A stretch of 44,231 nt of DNA from positions 1-44,231 of the IMG/VR virus record IMGVR_UViG_3300031692_000006; one strand, given 5' to 3'. Below the pieces are notes generated by a model that ran no database searches, was not told the origin of the DNA, and saw only the letters and a list, made by a program, of their open reading frames with translations. A program made the position numbers and the translations under genes. This DNA is from a virus. Position 1 is the first letter of the stretch. Each line of letters opens with the position of its first letter. This document shows, in pieces, positions 16,531 to 24,644 of the stretch.

Positions 16531-16886
16531 AAATTAATTATCCGCGGCTGTAAATTTATCGGCGTTTTTGCCGGAAAATCATTTTTCACTGTTTGTTGTG
16601 CTACAATCAAAGTATCTACATTCGTATCAATAATATCAACTTTGCTTTCAACTGCCGACGATGTAACGTCCGGCAAATATTCGGCTTGAAATAAAACACC
16701 ATTTGAATCGGACACGATACAAATATCCCCGGCACCAATATCGGCATTGGTAGCAGTGTAATAACCAGTGGCCCCAATTTCCGGTAAAGACGTTCCGGGT
16801 GCGGTAACTTCGGTTCCGTCCGGATTATAAACTGCATAAGTCAATGTCTGTCCGGTATAATAACCTAATTTGATTTCGTTGGCCAT
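16527..16886 (-). CDS. Small virion-cluster protein
   Basis: A 119-aa protein. The N-terminal 80 residues are a beta-type domain (LGYYTGQTLTYAVYNPDG, TGYYTATNADI, GDICIVSDSNG) resembling the small fibre/adaptor modules often found beside tail tubular proteins. It then has a helical Val/Asp segment and ends in PRIINL. It starts 4 nt after the tail tubular A-like gene and overlaps the next by 4 nt. The exact role is unknown. Confidence 0.6.
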   Translation of the reverse strand: MANEIKLGYYTGQTLTYAVYNPDGTEVTAPGTSLPEIGATGYYTATNADIGAGDICIVSDSNGVLFQAEYLPDVTSSAVESKVDIIDTNVDTLIVAQQTVKNDFPAKTPINLQPRIINL

Positions 16887-16889
16887 TCA

Positions 16890-17699
16890 TTAGGCTCCGT
16901 ACCGTGCTAAATTCCAATCCATCCGGCCCGTTTGATTGTTTTCCTGAGAACTTACCGACCGGGCACGGGCTTCGGTTGCTTGTAAATCCCTCCAAATTTC
17001 GTCCCTGTCTACTTTTGCCATCGTCCCGGCCAATGGCGGAATTAATTTCCATGCCATTCTTAACAATAACAATTCGGCAAACAGCGGGTCGAAATCAGAC
17101 GGATCGGTCACGGTTTTAACAAAACGAATATTGCACGTTGTATAATTTGTTAAAATTCGATTCCCTTCCCTTGTCCATCGATCATCGCGGGCATCGGTTC
17201 CATCGTCTTCATAAACATCAATTAACCGTAAAAAATTGGTTGGTAATTCATATTGATACGTCCATTCATACGTCGGCGTTGTCACTGCAACCGTTGGATA
17301 CCCTGTTGCACAATCTAAACTATTGGTGCCGTCTGAAATAACTTCACCGTCTGTAAAATCACCCGACAAATAGGCAATAACATAAACTGTATCCGAAGTG
17401 ACCGACAAAACGGTTGCTGTGGTTCCGCTGGTTCCTCCCGTTAATGTTGCTCCAACAGAAAATGAAGCGGGTGCGGGTGAATCATCCAAGGTAAGCGTTT
17501 GAACTTGAACTAACGTTGCTCGATCTGTTAAAAAAGGCCATTCGTAAGATCGTATCAAGGCGTTTAATGTTGGTATCCAATGACGAAATGACACCTTTGC
17601 CTCTTGACTTGTTTGATCGGCCAATGTGATTTGTCCGGCTGAAATGCGATCCAGAATTTGATTAATATAGGTGATTTCCGAAGTCGTTGTAAATGCCAT
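16890..17699 (-). CDS. Tail tubular protein A-like (head-tail adaptor, T7 gp11-like)
   Basis: A 269-aa protein with an AAAGGG ribosome site. It has an N-terminal helical segment ending in ALIRSYEWPFLTDRATL, which matches the conserved R-x-Y-x-W-P-F-L region of podoviral tail tubular A / gp4-type adaptors. The C-terminal part has YELPTNFLRLIDVY and FAELLLLRMAWKLIPPL, then an Arg/Glu helix, as in that family. Between them, at about 75-140, lies a Thr/Ser/Gly-rich beta insertion (TLTGGTSGTTATVLS) that I take to be an added immunoglobulin-like or decoration module. It would form the ring below the portal. Confidence 0.7.
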   Translation of the reverse strand: MAFTTTSEITYINQILDRISAGQITLADQTSQEAKVSFRHWIPTLNALIRSYEWPFLTDRATLVQVQTLTLDDSPAPASFSVGATLTGGTSGTTATVLSVTSDTVYVIAYLSGDFTDGEVISDGTNSLDCATGYPTVAVTTPTYEWTYQYELPTNFLRLIDVYEDDGTDARDDRWTREGNRILTNYTTCNIRFVKTVTDPSDFDPLFAELLLLRMAWKLIPPLAGTMAKVDRDEIWRDLQATEARARSVSSQENNQTGRMDWNLARYGA

Positions 17700-17711
17700 A
17701 ACGAAACCCTT

Positions 17712-17752
17712 TATAAAAAAACCGGGGGCATGGCATCACTCATGCCGCCCGG
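17712..17752 (-). terminator. Rho-independent terminator inside the virion operon
   Basis: On the minus strand, a GC-rich stem (CCGGGCGGCATG / CATGCCCCCGG, one mismatch) is followed by seven T. It lies between the capsid-decoration genes and tail tubular A. It would lower expression of tail genes relative to capsid genes transcribed from the promoter at 20672. Confidence 0.75.
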
Positions 17753-17769
17753 CTGTTAAGGAGGAAAGG

Positions 17770-18150
17770 TTATTTTGCACATGTCTTACCACGCGCCTCA
17801 ATCCAAATTGTTCCGGCCGCTGTTGAATCAATGGCAACCAACGATCCATTTGTACATTGAAGACCAAATCCTTCGGGGGCTTTCCAGACAAAAATCCCAC
17901 AAGCCGCGTTCAAGGGAACTGGCCCAATATGAATCGTTGTTAATGATCCAGCGGCCGCACCTGAACCGATGCTAATATCCATTGCCGCGTCGGTTCGAAT
18001 CAACAAGTGAGTAATGTAATGAGTTTTTCCAGAAACCGCGGCAACCATTGTTTCGGCACCCGTTACGTCTTCGGATTGTAACGATTTATAAAACAGCACA
18101 CCGTCGTCCGGGACTGATACAATACTAAATGTATTGGAAACAATCGCCAT
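17770..18150 (-). CDS. Probable capsid decoration / minor virion protein
   Basis: A 126-aa protein with a TAGGAGTTTTATT ribosome site. It is all-beta and of low charge (FSIVSVPDDGVLFYKSLQ, THYITHLLIRTDAAMDISIG, TIWIEARG) with no enzyme motif. It is expressed with the capsid gene, ahead of the internal terminator, which suggests a high-copy virion component. No family is recognised. Confidence 0.5.
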   Translation of the reverse strand: MAIVSNTFSIVSVPDDGVLFYKSLQSEDVTGAETMVAAVSGKTHYITHLLIRTDAAMDISIGSGAAAGSLTTIHIGPVPLNAACGIFVWKAPEGFGLQCTNGSLVAIDSTAAGTIWIEARGKTCAK

Positions 18151-18160
18151 AATAAAACTC

Positions 18161-18469
18161 CTATGTTAAATGTTGATCGGGATAAAGAGACTGATTGCAA
18201 ATTGCATCGGACGGCGTTGTGCAAGAAACACCCGATCCATCTGCGGCATAGCGTGTCGTCGATCCTTTTTTTGGATAATCTTGTGTTGCCCCATACGACA
18301 AAGGATCGGACGACGATAATGTCGCGTCACTTGCATTGACGGCACAATATTGCTTGACCATTTCGTCGAGATCATCAAACGTGAAACCGGCCTCAGGCGA
18401 TTTAAATGGATTGCGTTTCAGCCAATAAATAAAACCATACAAAGTTTGATCGGCAGTTGCGGCGGCCAT
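18161..18469 (-). CDS. Hypothetical virion-cluster protein
   Basis: A 102-aa protein with AGGAGATAAATT before the start. It has an N-terminal helical part (LYGFIYWLKRNPFKSPEA, DDLDEMVKQYC) and a Ser/Thr-rich C-terminus. It belongs to the capsid group upstream of the terminator at 17712. No family is recognised. Confidence 0.55.
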   Translation of the reverse strand: MAAATADQTLYGFIYWLKRNPFKSPEAGFTFDDLDEMVKQYCAVNASDATLSSSDPLSYGATQDYPKKGSTTRYAADGSGVSCTTPSDAICNQSLYPDQHLT

Positions 18470-18482
18470 AATTTATCTCCTA

Positions 18483-18671
18483 TTATTCAATTAAGTTTCC
18501 ACGCTTATCCCGTGGCCATAGGTTCAACTTTGAAACGCCAAACCCGCGGGCCATGGTTTTTGTTGCATAAGGCGGTTCACCAAAACGGGTTGTATAGCCC
18601 GCTTTGGCGTTCCGCTTTATAACTTCTTCGCGTAAATCCTTATCGGTAACATTTTCTGGTACAATTTCCAT
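18483..18671 (-). CDS. Hypothetical small basic protein
   Basis: A 62-aa Lys/Arg-rich protein (LREEVIKRNAKAGYTTRF, WPRDKRGNLIE). The ribosome site is weak. Short basic proteins in the capsid cluster sometimes act in assembly, but nothing here is diagnostic. Confidence 0.5.
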   Translation of the reverse strand: MEIVPENVTDKDLREEVIKRNAKAGYTTRFGEPPYATKTMARGFGVSKLNLWPRDKRGNLIE

Positions 18672-18675
18672 ACAC

Positions 18676-19497
18676 TTAAACAGAAATTTGGAGCATCACT
18701 AAAGGCATACATCCGGTGCCAACTTCGGTTGCATCAATAATGAATCCGGCCGGTTGATACCCGTTTTCGATTGTAAGAGACGTATTACCATTTACCGATC
18801 CGTCCCCAACAAAAGAAACCATGCGATCATTTGCTGAATCACCGGGGGTTGAATCGGCCCCGCCCGGAACACACCAGCACGGCCCCCATGTTTGAATCCA
18901 GATATTATATCCCGTCGTGGTTGCAATATTGGGCACGCCCATTACGGAAGCAACCTCCGAATCTTTGATCAAATACCGGTAGGGATTCAATGGCAATTCA
19001 CAAGCGACACTCGCGTCGTGGGCAACAGCAAACGGATAGTCCACATAAACCGTGATCGTTCCGCCGCCTGACGGACTGGCGGTATTTCCGATGATTGTCC
19101 GGTTCTCCGTTGTCGTTGCAGAACCATGACCAACAACGATATAAGCCCCGGCCAATTCATCCTCAGCAACGATACCGCCAGCGGCGTATCCTTCGGTTGA
19201 GGCAATGGTGATCGTGGTTTTACGATCCCCGATTGCAATCGCGGCCGGGGTGGCAGAATTGATCAATGTCGAAACGTCAGCACTGGCACCGTTTCGAGCA
19301 CCATAGCCCGCATAAAGGGTTGCAAGCGAATGGGCATATTTGAACACTTTGCCATCCCACGTAATCGACCGGGTGCCATAAACATACCGCTGAGTTGTTT
19401 CGGCCGTGTAGTAAGCAAGATTGTTGTCCCCGGTGTAATCTTGCGGAGCGGCGGGCCACACAATCGGGCTAAAAGATTTGGTTAGTTGTGTACTCAT
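18676..19497 (-). CDS. Major virion protein after the capsid gene (decoration or head fibre candidate)
   Basis: A 273-aa protein with AGGAGAATTTAAA. It is beta-rich, with a signature common in proteins downstream of podoviral capsid genes: an N-terminal LAYYTAETTQRYVYGTRSITWDGKVF, then a central nested beta domain (TTITIASTEGYAAGG to GTITVYVDYPF) and a Trp/Cys-rich IQTWGPCWCVPGG. It is likely a capsid accessory or decoration protein. No catalytic motif is visible. Confidence 0.6.
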   Translation of the reverse strand: MSTQLTKSFSPIVWPAAPQDYTGDNNLAYYTAETTQRYVYGTRSITWDGKVFKYAHSLATLYAGYGARNGASADVSTLINSATPAAIAIGDRKTTITIASTEGYAAGGIVAEDELAGAYIVVGHGSATTTENRTIIGNTASPSGGGTITVYVDYPFAVAHDASVACELPLNPYRYLIKDSEVASVMGVPNIATTTGYNIWIQTWGPCWCVPGGADSTPGDSANDRMVSFVGDGSVNGNTSLTIENGYQPAGFIIDATEVGTGCMPLVMLQISV

Positions 19498-19528
19498 TTT
19501 AAATTCTCCTGAATGAGATTATTTTTGC

Positions 19529-20455
19529 TTATGCACTGGCCTTTAGATTGATCTCAACAACAGCCGGGCCTTCATTACGAACCGCCCCGCAAGACATGGT
19601 TGTGTAAACCTGTACACAATCACTGAGATCATGCCGAATGCTAACGCTTACGCTGGGTTCTTCCTGAGAAGCAAACGTAATAGAATTTTCAGCAAACGCA
19701 TAGCATCGCTGACAATCTGTTTCGGTTCCATCGGTCAACAGACGAGTTGACATCAAGAATTCAAACCCCATAAACGTGTTGATTTGGCCCTGTGCCAATG
19801 CACGGACGGTGTTGTAATCGGCACTTTTAACTTCGGTCGTGTTCAACAACTGATTCAAATTGTACGGATTCGTAACAAAATAACGTTTCCGCATTTCATC
19901 AATTTCTGCATCATCCAGCAGTTGTTTGCACGTCAACAGCTTCGGAATAGTTAAGCCCGTCGCCGTTGTGTCGCTATGTGCCGATCCCGCCGTTACAACT
20001 GAACCGTCACCGGCGATCAATCGCATTTCGCCAACCGCATAATAATTTACCAGCGTGCTTCCCGTGTGACCGGTATAAACATTGCCGCCCAAAGCCGCAA
20101 TAATTTCATCATCAATTGCACGGTTAAGACCGCTGACCTGATTTTGTGCATAGGAACTTTGCGGATCAATCAACATTTTCAGCCGATCTTGTTTGTCGAT
20201 CAAGTCGGCCGGGACTTCATAGTCAACAATCGACAATTTTCGCCTGTCATGCTGGGCGTCGGAAATCGGAGTTGCCCCGTGTCGCGTGGTTCGTTTTTGC
20301 GGGTCTTTTTTCGCCAGCCGTTCAATGTACATGGTGTCACCTGTCATTGATTCCGGCATCACCGTTTTTCGCAAGACAGACTGTTTCTGTTGCGAAAGCA
20401 TGAGAATGTTTGCTTTGAATTGATCTACAAAAGCAACGGGTATTTGAAGACTCAT
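19529..20455 (-). CDS. Major capsid protein
   Basis: A 308-aa protein, start ATG 20455 after AAGGGATACTCAA. The pattern is that of a HK97-fold capsid of the podoviral 'Phage capsid protein 2' type: N-terminal helix, SVLRKTVMPESMTGDTMYIERL, an RRKLSIVDYEVPADLIDKQDRL region, a central AIDDEIIAALGG helix, then RYFVTNPYNLNQLL and a C-terminal sheet ending in AVVEINLKA. It lies just below the scaffold and has its own strong promoter (20672-20644) and a 190-nt leader. This fits the high expression a capsid protein needs. Confidence 0.85.
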   Translation of the reverse strand: MSLQIPVAFVDQFKANILMLSQQKQSVLRKTVMPESMTGDTMYIERLAKKDPQKRTTRHGATPISDAQHDRRKLSIVDYEVPADLIDKQDRLKMLIDPQSSYAQNQVSGLNRAIDDEIIAALGGNVYTGHTGSTLVNYYAVGEMRLIAGDGSVVTAGSAHSDTTATGLTIPKLLTCKQLLDDAEIDEMRKRYFVTNPYNLNQLLNTTEVKSADYNTVRALAQGQINTFMGFEFLMSTRLLTDGTETDCQRCYAFAENSITFASQEEPSVSVSIRHDLSDCVQVYTTMSCGAVRNEGPAVVEINLKASA

Positions 20456-20643
20456 TTGAGTATCCCTTAAAAAGATTTAGTGTTCGATTAATAAAACCTT
20501 TTTTCGGTGATTTGCCCTTATGAGTGCTTCAAAGACCCATAACAGGTTCAACCTGCGTTTTACGTTCGGTCAACGATCTTACTTTCAGATTGCCAACGCG
20601 GGTTCGCAAGGATTTGCCCGTGATTTATTGGATTGTTTATAAA
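20456..20643 (-). promoter_or_regulatory. Structured 5' leader of the capsid gene
   Basis: About 185 nt from the predicted start of transcription to the capsid ATG, with no ORF. It contains a 9-bp direct repeat (GGGCAAATC on the minus strand, at 20611-20619 and 20509-20517) and a hairpin CAGGTTGAACCTG. The length and structure suggest an RNA stabiliser or translational control element. Confidence 0.4.
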
Positions 20644-20672
20644 GTTATATTGGCTTAATTAAAATTTGTCAA
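20644..20672 (-). promoter_or_regulatory. Strong promoter for the capsid gene
   Basis: TTGACA (20672-20667), 17-bp spacer, TATAAC (20649-20644) on the minus strand, with an A/T-rich stretch (AATTTTAATTAA) in the spacer. It lies just after the methyltransferase-like stop codon. Confidence 0.75.
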
Positions 20673-20679
20673 GAAAATT

Positions 20680-21291
20680 TTATCCCCATTGATCAGCCAT
20701 TGCCTCCGCTATGCCTTGATATGTTATGCTTCTTGTTTTCCATCGATCAGGGCCAGGACTTGTCCAGTGCATTCTTTGTGCGTCTTTTTTTGGCAAAGAC
20801 TTCCATGTTTCCTTGACATTATCTGTTTCGACTAAATTCGGCAACCCTTTCAGCCATAAACAGGTAGCTTTTGATTCAGGATGTCCAAACATCCACGGTT
20901 GTAAAATCTGGTCATACTTTCTACCAATTATCTCAACTGCATATTTGTGAGGTATGGGATTCTCAACAGCGATTTTGGGAATATGCCATGTTTCCAGAAT
21001 AAATCTAAAAAATCCTGCCCCCTCCCTCATTTTATGCCACCTATCCATGTTCTTTGTTTTGTCTTTTTTATAAAGCCAAGAGACACCTGAATTTGAGAGA
21101 TAGGTACATGGTGGATGAGCAATCATTAAATCCCAGTTTTCTGACAAAATAAACCCACGAATATCACCCTGGTGATGTGGCCCAAAATTAGATTCACTCG
21201 GAAGCAGATCACAACTAATCGCGTCATGCCCTTTTCGAATAAATGCGTCACGAACAATTCCGCTAAATTCACAAGCAATTAAAATTTTCAT
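20680..21291 (-). CDS. C5-methyltransferase-like protein of phage type
   Basis: A 203-aa protein starting MKILIACEFSGIVRDAFIRKGH. The opening resembles a Rossmann SAM-binding loop (ACEFSGI). HPPCTYLSNSG carries the Pro-Pro-Cys of DNA cytosine methyltransferases and AVENPIPHK the ENx motif. It is short: the target-recognition domain of full C5 enzymes is missing, as in a known group of phage proteins annotated only as methyltransferase-like. It is inserted between scaffold and capsid and coupled by ATGA to the scaffold gene. A modification or anti-restriction role is plausible. Confidence 0.65.
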   Translation of the reverse strand: MKILIACEFSGIVRDAFIRKGHDAISCDLLPSESNFGPHHQGDIRGFILSENWDLMIAHPPCTYLSNSGVSWLYKKDKTKNMDRWHKMREGAGFFRFILETWHIPKIAVENPIPHKYAVEIIGRKYDQILQPWMFGHPESKATCLWLKGLPNLVETDNVKETWKSLPKKDAQRMHWTSPGPDRWKTRSITYQGIAEAMADQWG

Positions 21292-22208
21292 TCTAATATT
21301 TTTCCGTTTGTTTTTTGCGAATACAAGCGATTTATTTCCTCAATTAATCGTTTATGTTCAAGCGGGTTCGTTTTTCCGTCCAAATAATTCGGATTTTTCA
21401 TCATCGCTTGAATTTGCTGATCAATATTCATGTATTTGGCACCGCCGCCTAAAGAAACATCAATCCCGTTTGATTCTGTATGATGCTTATTTTGAATCGT
21501 TGCGATAAAATCGGCCACAAGCGGATCGTTGCCAATTCTTTCCAATAGTTGATCTCTTTCTTCACCCTCTTGCGTGTTTTCCGTAATCGCCGCATTGGCC
21601 AATTGCAAGCGGGCATCATACGCATCACCCCATTTGACCCGCAATTGTTTTTCGGCCTCCTGTGCCATGATCGGCATGGCCCGTTCAAGGGCTTGCTCAT
21701 AAAATGCCATCGGATCGGCCGCAAGGGCCTCATCGGCTTCTTTCATTCGGGCTGCATCGAAAGCGATTATCCCTGCAAATTGCTTTGGGGTTAACCCCAA
21801 TTGATGAAAAGTCGTCCGGGCCTGATTCATCATTTCTTCATCTTGATAATACTGTTGTACTTCTTCGGGTATATCGATCTTGTAACCGTCCGGGGTATCC
21901 GGAACACCGATTGCCCGATAAAAGTTTTTAATTTCGACTTCATTGGAATGTTCGTCCGGGGGAAAAATCCCTTTCCCCTGTCGGCTAATCGTTGCATTTT
22001 GATTGCCAATCATTTTTGCCATATCAGTCGGGGTTTTGATTCCCGAATAGATTTGTGTTAGATGTTGGAATTCAGACGGCACATATTTTTCTTGCCAGCC
22101 ATCTTTGAACGTACCATCCGTATTAATATACGATTCGGTTGCACCATCCATCTGACCAACGGCAACATCACCAGCATTTCCAGCATCAGTTTGAATTTCT
22201 TCGGACAT
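21288..22208 (-). CDS. Capsid scaffolding protein
   Basis: A 306-aa acidic protein, ribosome site AAGGAGTAG. It has a disordered N-terminus (DAGNAGDVAVGQMDG), then AIGVPDTPDGYKIDIPEEV, which recurs in podoviral scaffolds. A long Glu/Ala/Gln helix (about 150-220, AEKQLRVKWGDAYDARLQLA) and a short helix-turn C-terminus (LIEEINRLYSQK) of capsid-interaction type follow. It lies between the portal group and the capsid gene, the usual place. Confidence 0.75.
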   Translation of the reverse strand: MSEEIQTDAGNAGDVAVGQMDGATESYINTDGTFKDGWQEKYVPSEFQHLTQIYSGIKTPTDMAKMIGNQNATISRQGKGIFPPDEHSNEVEIKNFYRAIGVPDTPDGYKIDIPEEVQQYYQDEEMMNQARTTFHQLGLTPKQFAGIIAFDAARMKEADEALAADPMAFYEQALERAMPIMAQEAEKQLRVKWGDAYDARLQLANAAITENTQEGEERDQLLERIGNDPLVADFIATIQNKHHTESNGIDVSLGGGAKYMNIDQQIQAMMKNPNYLDGKTNPLEHKRLIEEINRLYSQKTNGKILE

Positions 22209-22219
22209 TTAACTACTCC

Positions 22220-22483
22220 TTAACTTTCGTTTTCAATTTCAATTACACAATCATCATCTGTATCATTAAACGGCATATTTATTTGACGTTGGATATACCG
22301 ATATACGGCGTTTGCACCTAAATTAAAAAACGTTTGATTGGTTGATTCCGGGCACGCCAAAACTTGCTGGGCGTTCCCTCCGCAAAAAGATTGAATCTTT
22401 TCCAGTACCAACAATCCCCGTTTAGACAAAAACACATCTTTAAAAAGCTGGCTGGTTTCTTTGGGCGTCATTGATTGACTCAT
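22220..22483 (-). CDS. Bbp19-like small phage protein
   Basis: An 87-aa protein. The pattern LFKDVFLSKRGLLVLEKIQSF, then NLGANAVYRYIQRQI (G-A/R-x-x-V-x-x-I), and an acidic tail matches the Bbp19-type proteins that sit between portal and scaffold in podoviral genomes. Function is unknown. It is coupled to the 45-aa gene before it by an ATGA overlap. Confidence 0.6.
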   Translation of the reverse strand: MSQSMTPKETSQLFKDVFLSKRGLLVLEKIQSFCGGNAQQVLACPESTNQTFFNLGANAVYRYIQRQINMPFNDTDDDCVIEIENES

Positions 22484-22617
22484 TTTTTTTCTCTATTTGG
22501 GCACCATCCTGTTTTACGCAAGGTTCCATAAATATAAGCCCTTGCCCGGGCACTGGTGATTGATCCAAATCGCTTTTTAGATTCCGATTTTAATTTTCGT
22601 TCAAGTGCGGCAGGCAT
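22480..22617 (-). CDS. Small basic protein of the portal-scaffold interval
   Basis: A 45-aa frame starting MPAALERKLKSESKK and ending CPNREKK. It starts at TAATG on the portal stop and ends with ATGA on the next start, so it is coupled on both sides. It contains RAYIYGTLRKTGW, a motif (x-A-Y-V/I-Y-G-T-L-R-K-T-G-W) that recurs in tiny phage proteins between portal and scaffold. The role is unknown. Confidence 0.7.
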   Translation of the reverse strand: MPAALERKLKSESKKRFGSITSARARAYIYGTLRKTGWCPNREKK

Positions 22618-24251
22618 TATGCTACTCCCTGTAAAACTTGTTGGGCCGGGCTACCGGGTTCGGGGGCTTGTGATGTATCCTTAATCGCCTTACCGGCGGC
22701 CTGTGCGGCCATCATCATTTTTTGTTGATCTAAATCTTGTTGACGTTTCTTTCGTAAGGCGTCACGTTCTTCGGGGCTATTAAGATCGGACTCACTGACC
22801 CCGAACGTTGTCGCCATGTTTCGCCCGGCACGATCTAAATTAATCGTGTCTACGGTAAAGTTGGGAACGGCTGTTTCCATGGCCATCGCAAACTCAGCAA
22901 ACCGTTGTAACGCATCGGCGTGTTGCTCTTTCAATGCAAGGGCCAATTGTCCTAAGTATTCAACTTTAAATCCGCGTAATTGTTGCGGCGGTTGGGGAAT
23001 ACGATAATTCCGCAACAATAACATCACACTTCTTTCAATCAAAGGTGTTAAGCATTCATTGTAAAATCGTGTCACCGGTAATATCAGTTGACGATACCCC
23101 GATTTAATGCGTTCGGCAATTTCAAGACGGGTACGACGATCCCCGGTTAACTCATCCAACGGAGCAAAGACTTTATCAAAAAAGATATTTCGTAAATCGG
23201 TTTTTGTCATTTCCAAAATGTCTTTTGTGATCGGAAAGTTGCCCTGTAAATTCCGATCCAACGCTTGAATCGAATTGATTTCATTTACAATATTGTTCGC
23301 CCCCGGATAAACTTTAGGGGTTCCATCAAACGAGTACAATGTTTGTCGCGGGGGATTGTTTGCTAAATCACCGCACAACTGTAAAGATCGTTTTTGCTGT
23401 TGAAGCTCTTTATCCGCCGATAAGCCATAAACACCCTGCCCATATCCCCATCTTTCTCCGCTGGTCGTTAACCATCGGCAGATATGATACGGGAACTCTC
23501 TATAGCCTCCTTCTTCAACAACGATCCTTTCTTTTTCGTTAACGCATTTTTTTTCGTATCGATAGTTTAATCGATCATCATAGGCAAGGTTACGATTTGC
23601 TCGCGGTCGAATTCGCCATATAAACCAAAACTTTTCCTGTGATCGTTTAGGATCATTTGCCGCCTCAATAACTTGCGGCCCGGCATTTTCGCGGAATAAC
23701 GATACCGCTTGTTCGGCTGTATATTGCCAGTGGATCAAACATCGGTTCGGCATTCCGCGGGCATCGATTCCAAACCGGAAATTTGATACGTCCCAATCTT
23801 TAAAGTTAAGGCTCAATAAATCATTATTCCATTCTGAATAAATATTACCTGTCCCGAACCCGGCCCATGACATGATTGTTTCATTGACTTCTAAAATGAA
23901 ATTGCACGACGGCTTAAACAATTCCGTGTGTAAAATCTCAGTGACGCGATTTAGATAGGAAATCGATTCCGCGTTAAAATCAGACGCCGATTCTGTTTCC
24001 AGCCGACAAAAATATTGACCCGATGGAAACATGACGGCACTAAGCCCGGCACACATTTTTTGAAACGCAAGCCGTCCGGTTGGATCGATAATCGGTAACG
24101 ATTTATCCTCTCCGGGCGTCCGTTGCACGGTGATACTGCTTTCGCGTTGGAAAAAATGATCGGCCACTTGCTGATACAAACTCATGGTGACGCCGCTATC
24201 AGCTTCTTCCCGTTGCCATTCTCGTATGATTTCGTTTGCTGAATTATCCAT
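22617..24251 (-). CDS. Portal (head-tail connector) protein, T7-like
   Basis: A 544-aa protein. Features of the T7-type head-tail connector family: an N-terminal helical start, PTGRLAFQKMCAGLSAVMFPSG, an acidic/aromatic wing, and a long C-terminal region with LTGDRRTRLEIAERIKSGYRQLILPV (the family's conserved clip/stem helices), FNECLTPLIERSVMLLLR and an Ala/Gln-rich tail. It would form the dodecameric ring through which DNA is packaged by the terminase at 24644. The start follows TTAGGATAATCGA. Confidence 0.9.
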   Translation of the reverse strand: MDNSANEIIREWQREEADSGVTMSLYQQVADHFFQRESSITVQRTPGEDKSLPIIDPTGRLAFQKMCAGLSAVMFPSGQYFCRLETESASDFNAESISYLNRVTEILHTELFKPSCNFILEVNETIMSWAGFGTGNIYSEWNNDLLSLNFKDWDVSNFRFGIDARGMPNRCLIHWQYTAEQAVSLFRENAGPQVIEAANDPKRSQEKFWFIWRIRPRANRNLAYDDRLNYRYEKKCVNEKERIVVEEGGYREFPYHICRWLTTSGERWGYGQGVYGLSADKELQQQKRSLQLCGDLANNPPRQTLYSFDGTPKVYPGANNIVNEINSIQALDRNLQGNFPITKDILEMTKTDLRNIFFDKVFAPLDELTGDRRTRLEIAERIKSGYRQLILPVTRFYNECLTPLIERSVMLLLRNYRIPQPPQQLRGFKVEYLGQLALALKEQHADALQRFAEFAMAMETAVPNFTVDTINLDRAGRNMATTFGVSESDLNSPEERDALRKKRQQDLDQQKMMMAAQAAGKAIKDTSQAPEPGSPAQQVLQGVA

Positions 24252-24255
24252 TCGA

Positions 24256-24435
24256 TTATCCTAAGACCGTTTTTTTTCCGGTATTGGGGGTTAATGCACC
24301 CGTTAAAATCGTTTTCTGATAACCGCTTTGTTTTCGCTGTTTTCGAATCGCATCTTCAGCGGCCGGTTGGGCATCCTGTACAGTGGGAGCCGGGGCCGGG
24401 GGCGGCGGCGGTGTTGGGGCTTTTGGTTTTCCCAT
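24256..24435 (-). CDS. Small proline-rich protein between terminase and portal
   Basis: A 59-aa frame starting MGKPKAPTPPPPPAPAPT and ending GKKTVLG. The middle is Gln/Ala/Arg-rich, then GYQKTILTGAL precedes the KKTVLG end. This build (proline run, helical middle, T-I-L-T-G, terminal K-K-T-x-L-G) is common in tiny phage proteins just upstream of portal genes. The frame lies in a real gap between two packed genes, 2 nt after the preceding gene. Function is unknown. Confidence 0.7.
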   Translation of the reverse strand: MGKPKAPTPPPPPAPAPTVQDAQPAAEDAIRKQRKQSGYQKTILTGALTPNTGKKTVLG

Positions 24436-24437
24436 GG

Positions 24438-24644
24438 TTACGCACCTTTCTTAAAATAGGTTTCAGGAATACGGCCTTGTCGCCTTGACCGCCAAAACCA
24501 TAAAGATTCCTCATACGATAGTCCGCATGATTTCATAATATGACGGACTTTGTGTTTTTCCAATGTTCGCTTTGTCCAATAACGATTTTTGGCCGGTCGT
24601 TTATCCGGTGACTTCGATTTTCTTCCGCGGGGGTTTGTCGCCAT
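24438..24644 (-). CDS. Small basic packaging-cluster protein
   Basis: A 68-aa protein starting MATNPRGRKSKSPDK. The start is at TAATG overlapping the terminase stop; an upstream in-frame start inside the terminase gene is rejected. The N-terminus is very basic, and the middle is helical (WTKRTLEKHKVRHIMKSCG) with a Trp-rich SLWFWRSRR. It could bind DNA in packaging. No family is recognised. Confidence 0.6.
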   Translation of the reverse strand: MATNPRGRKSKSPDKRPAKNRYWTKRTLEKHKVRHIMKSCGLSYEESLWFWRSRRQGRIPETYFKKGA

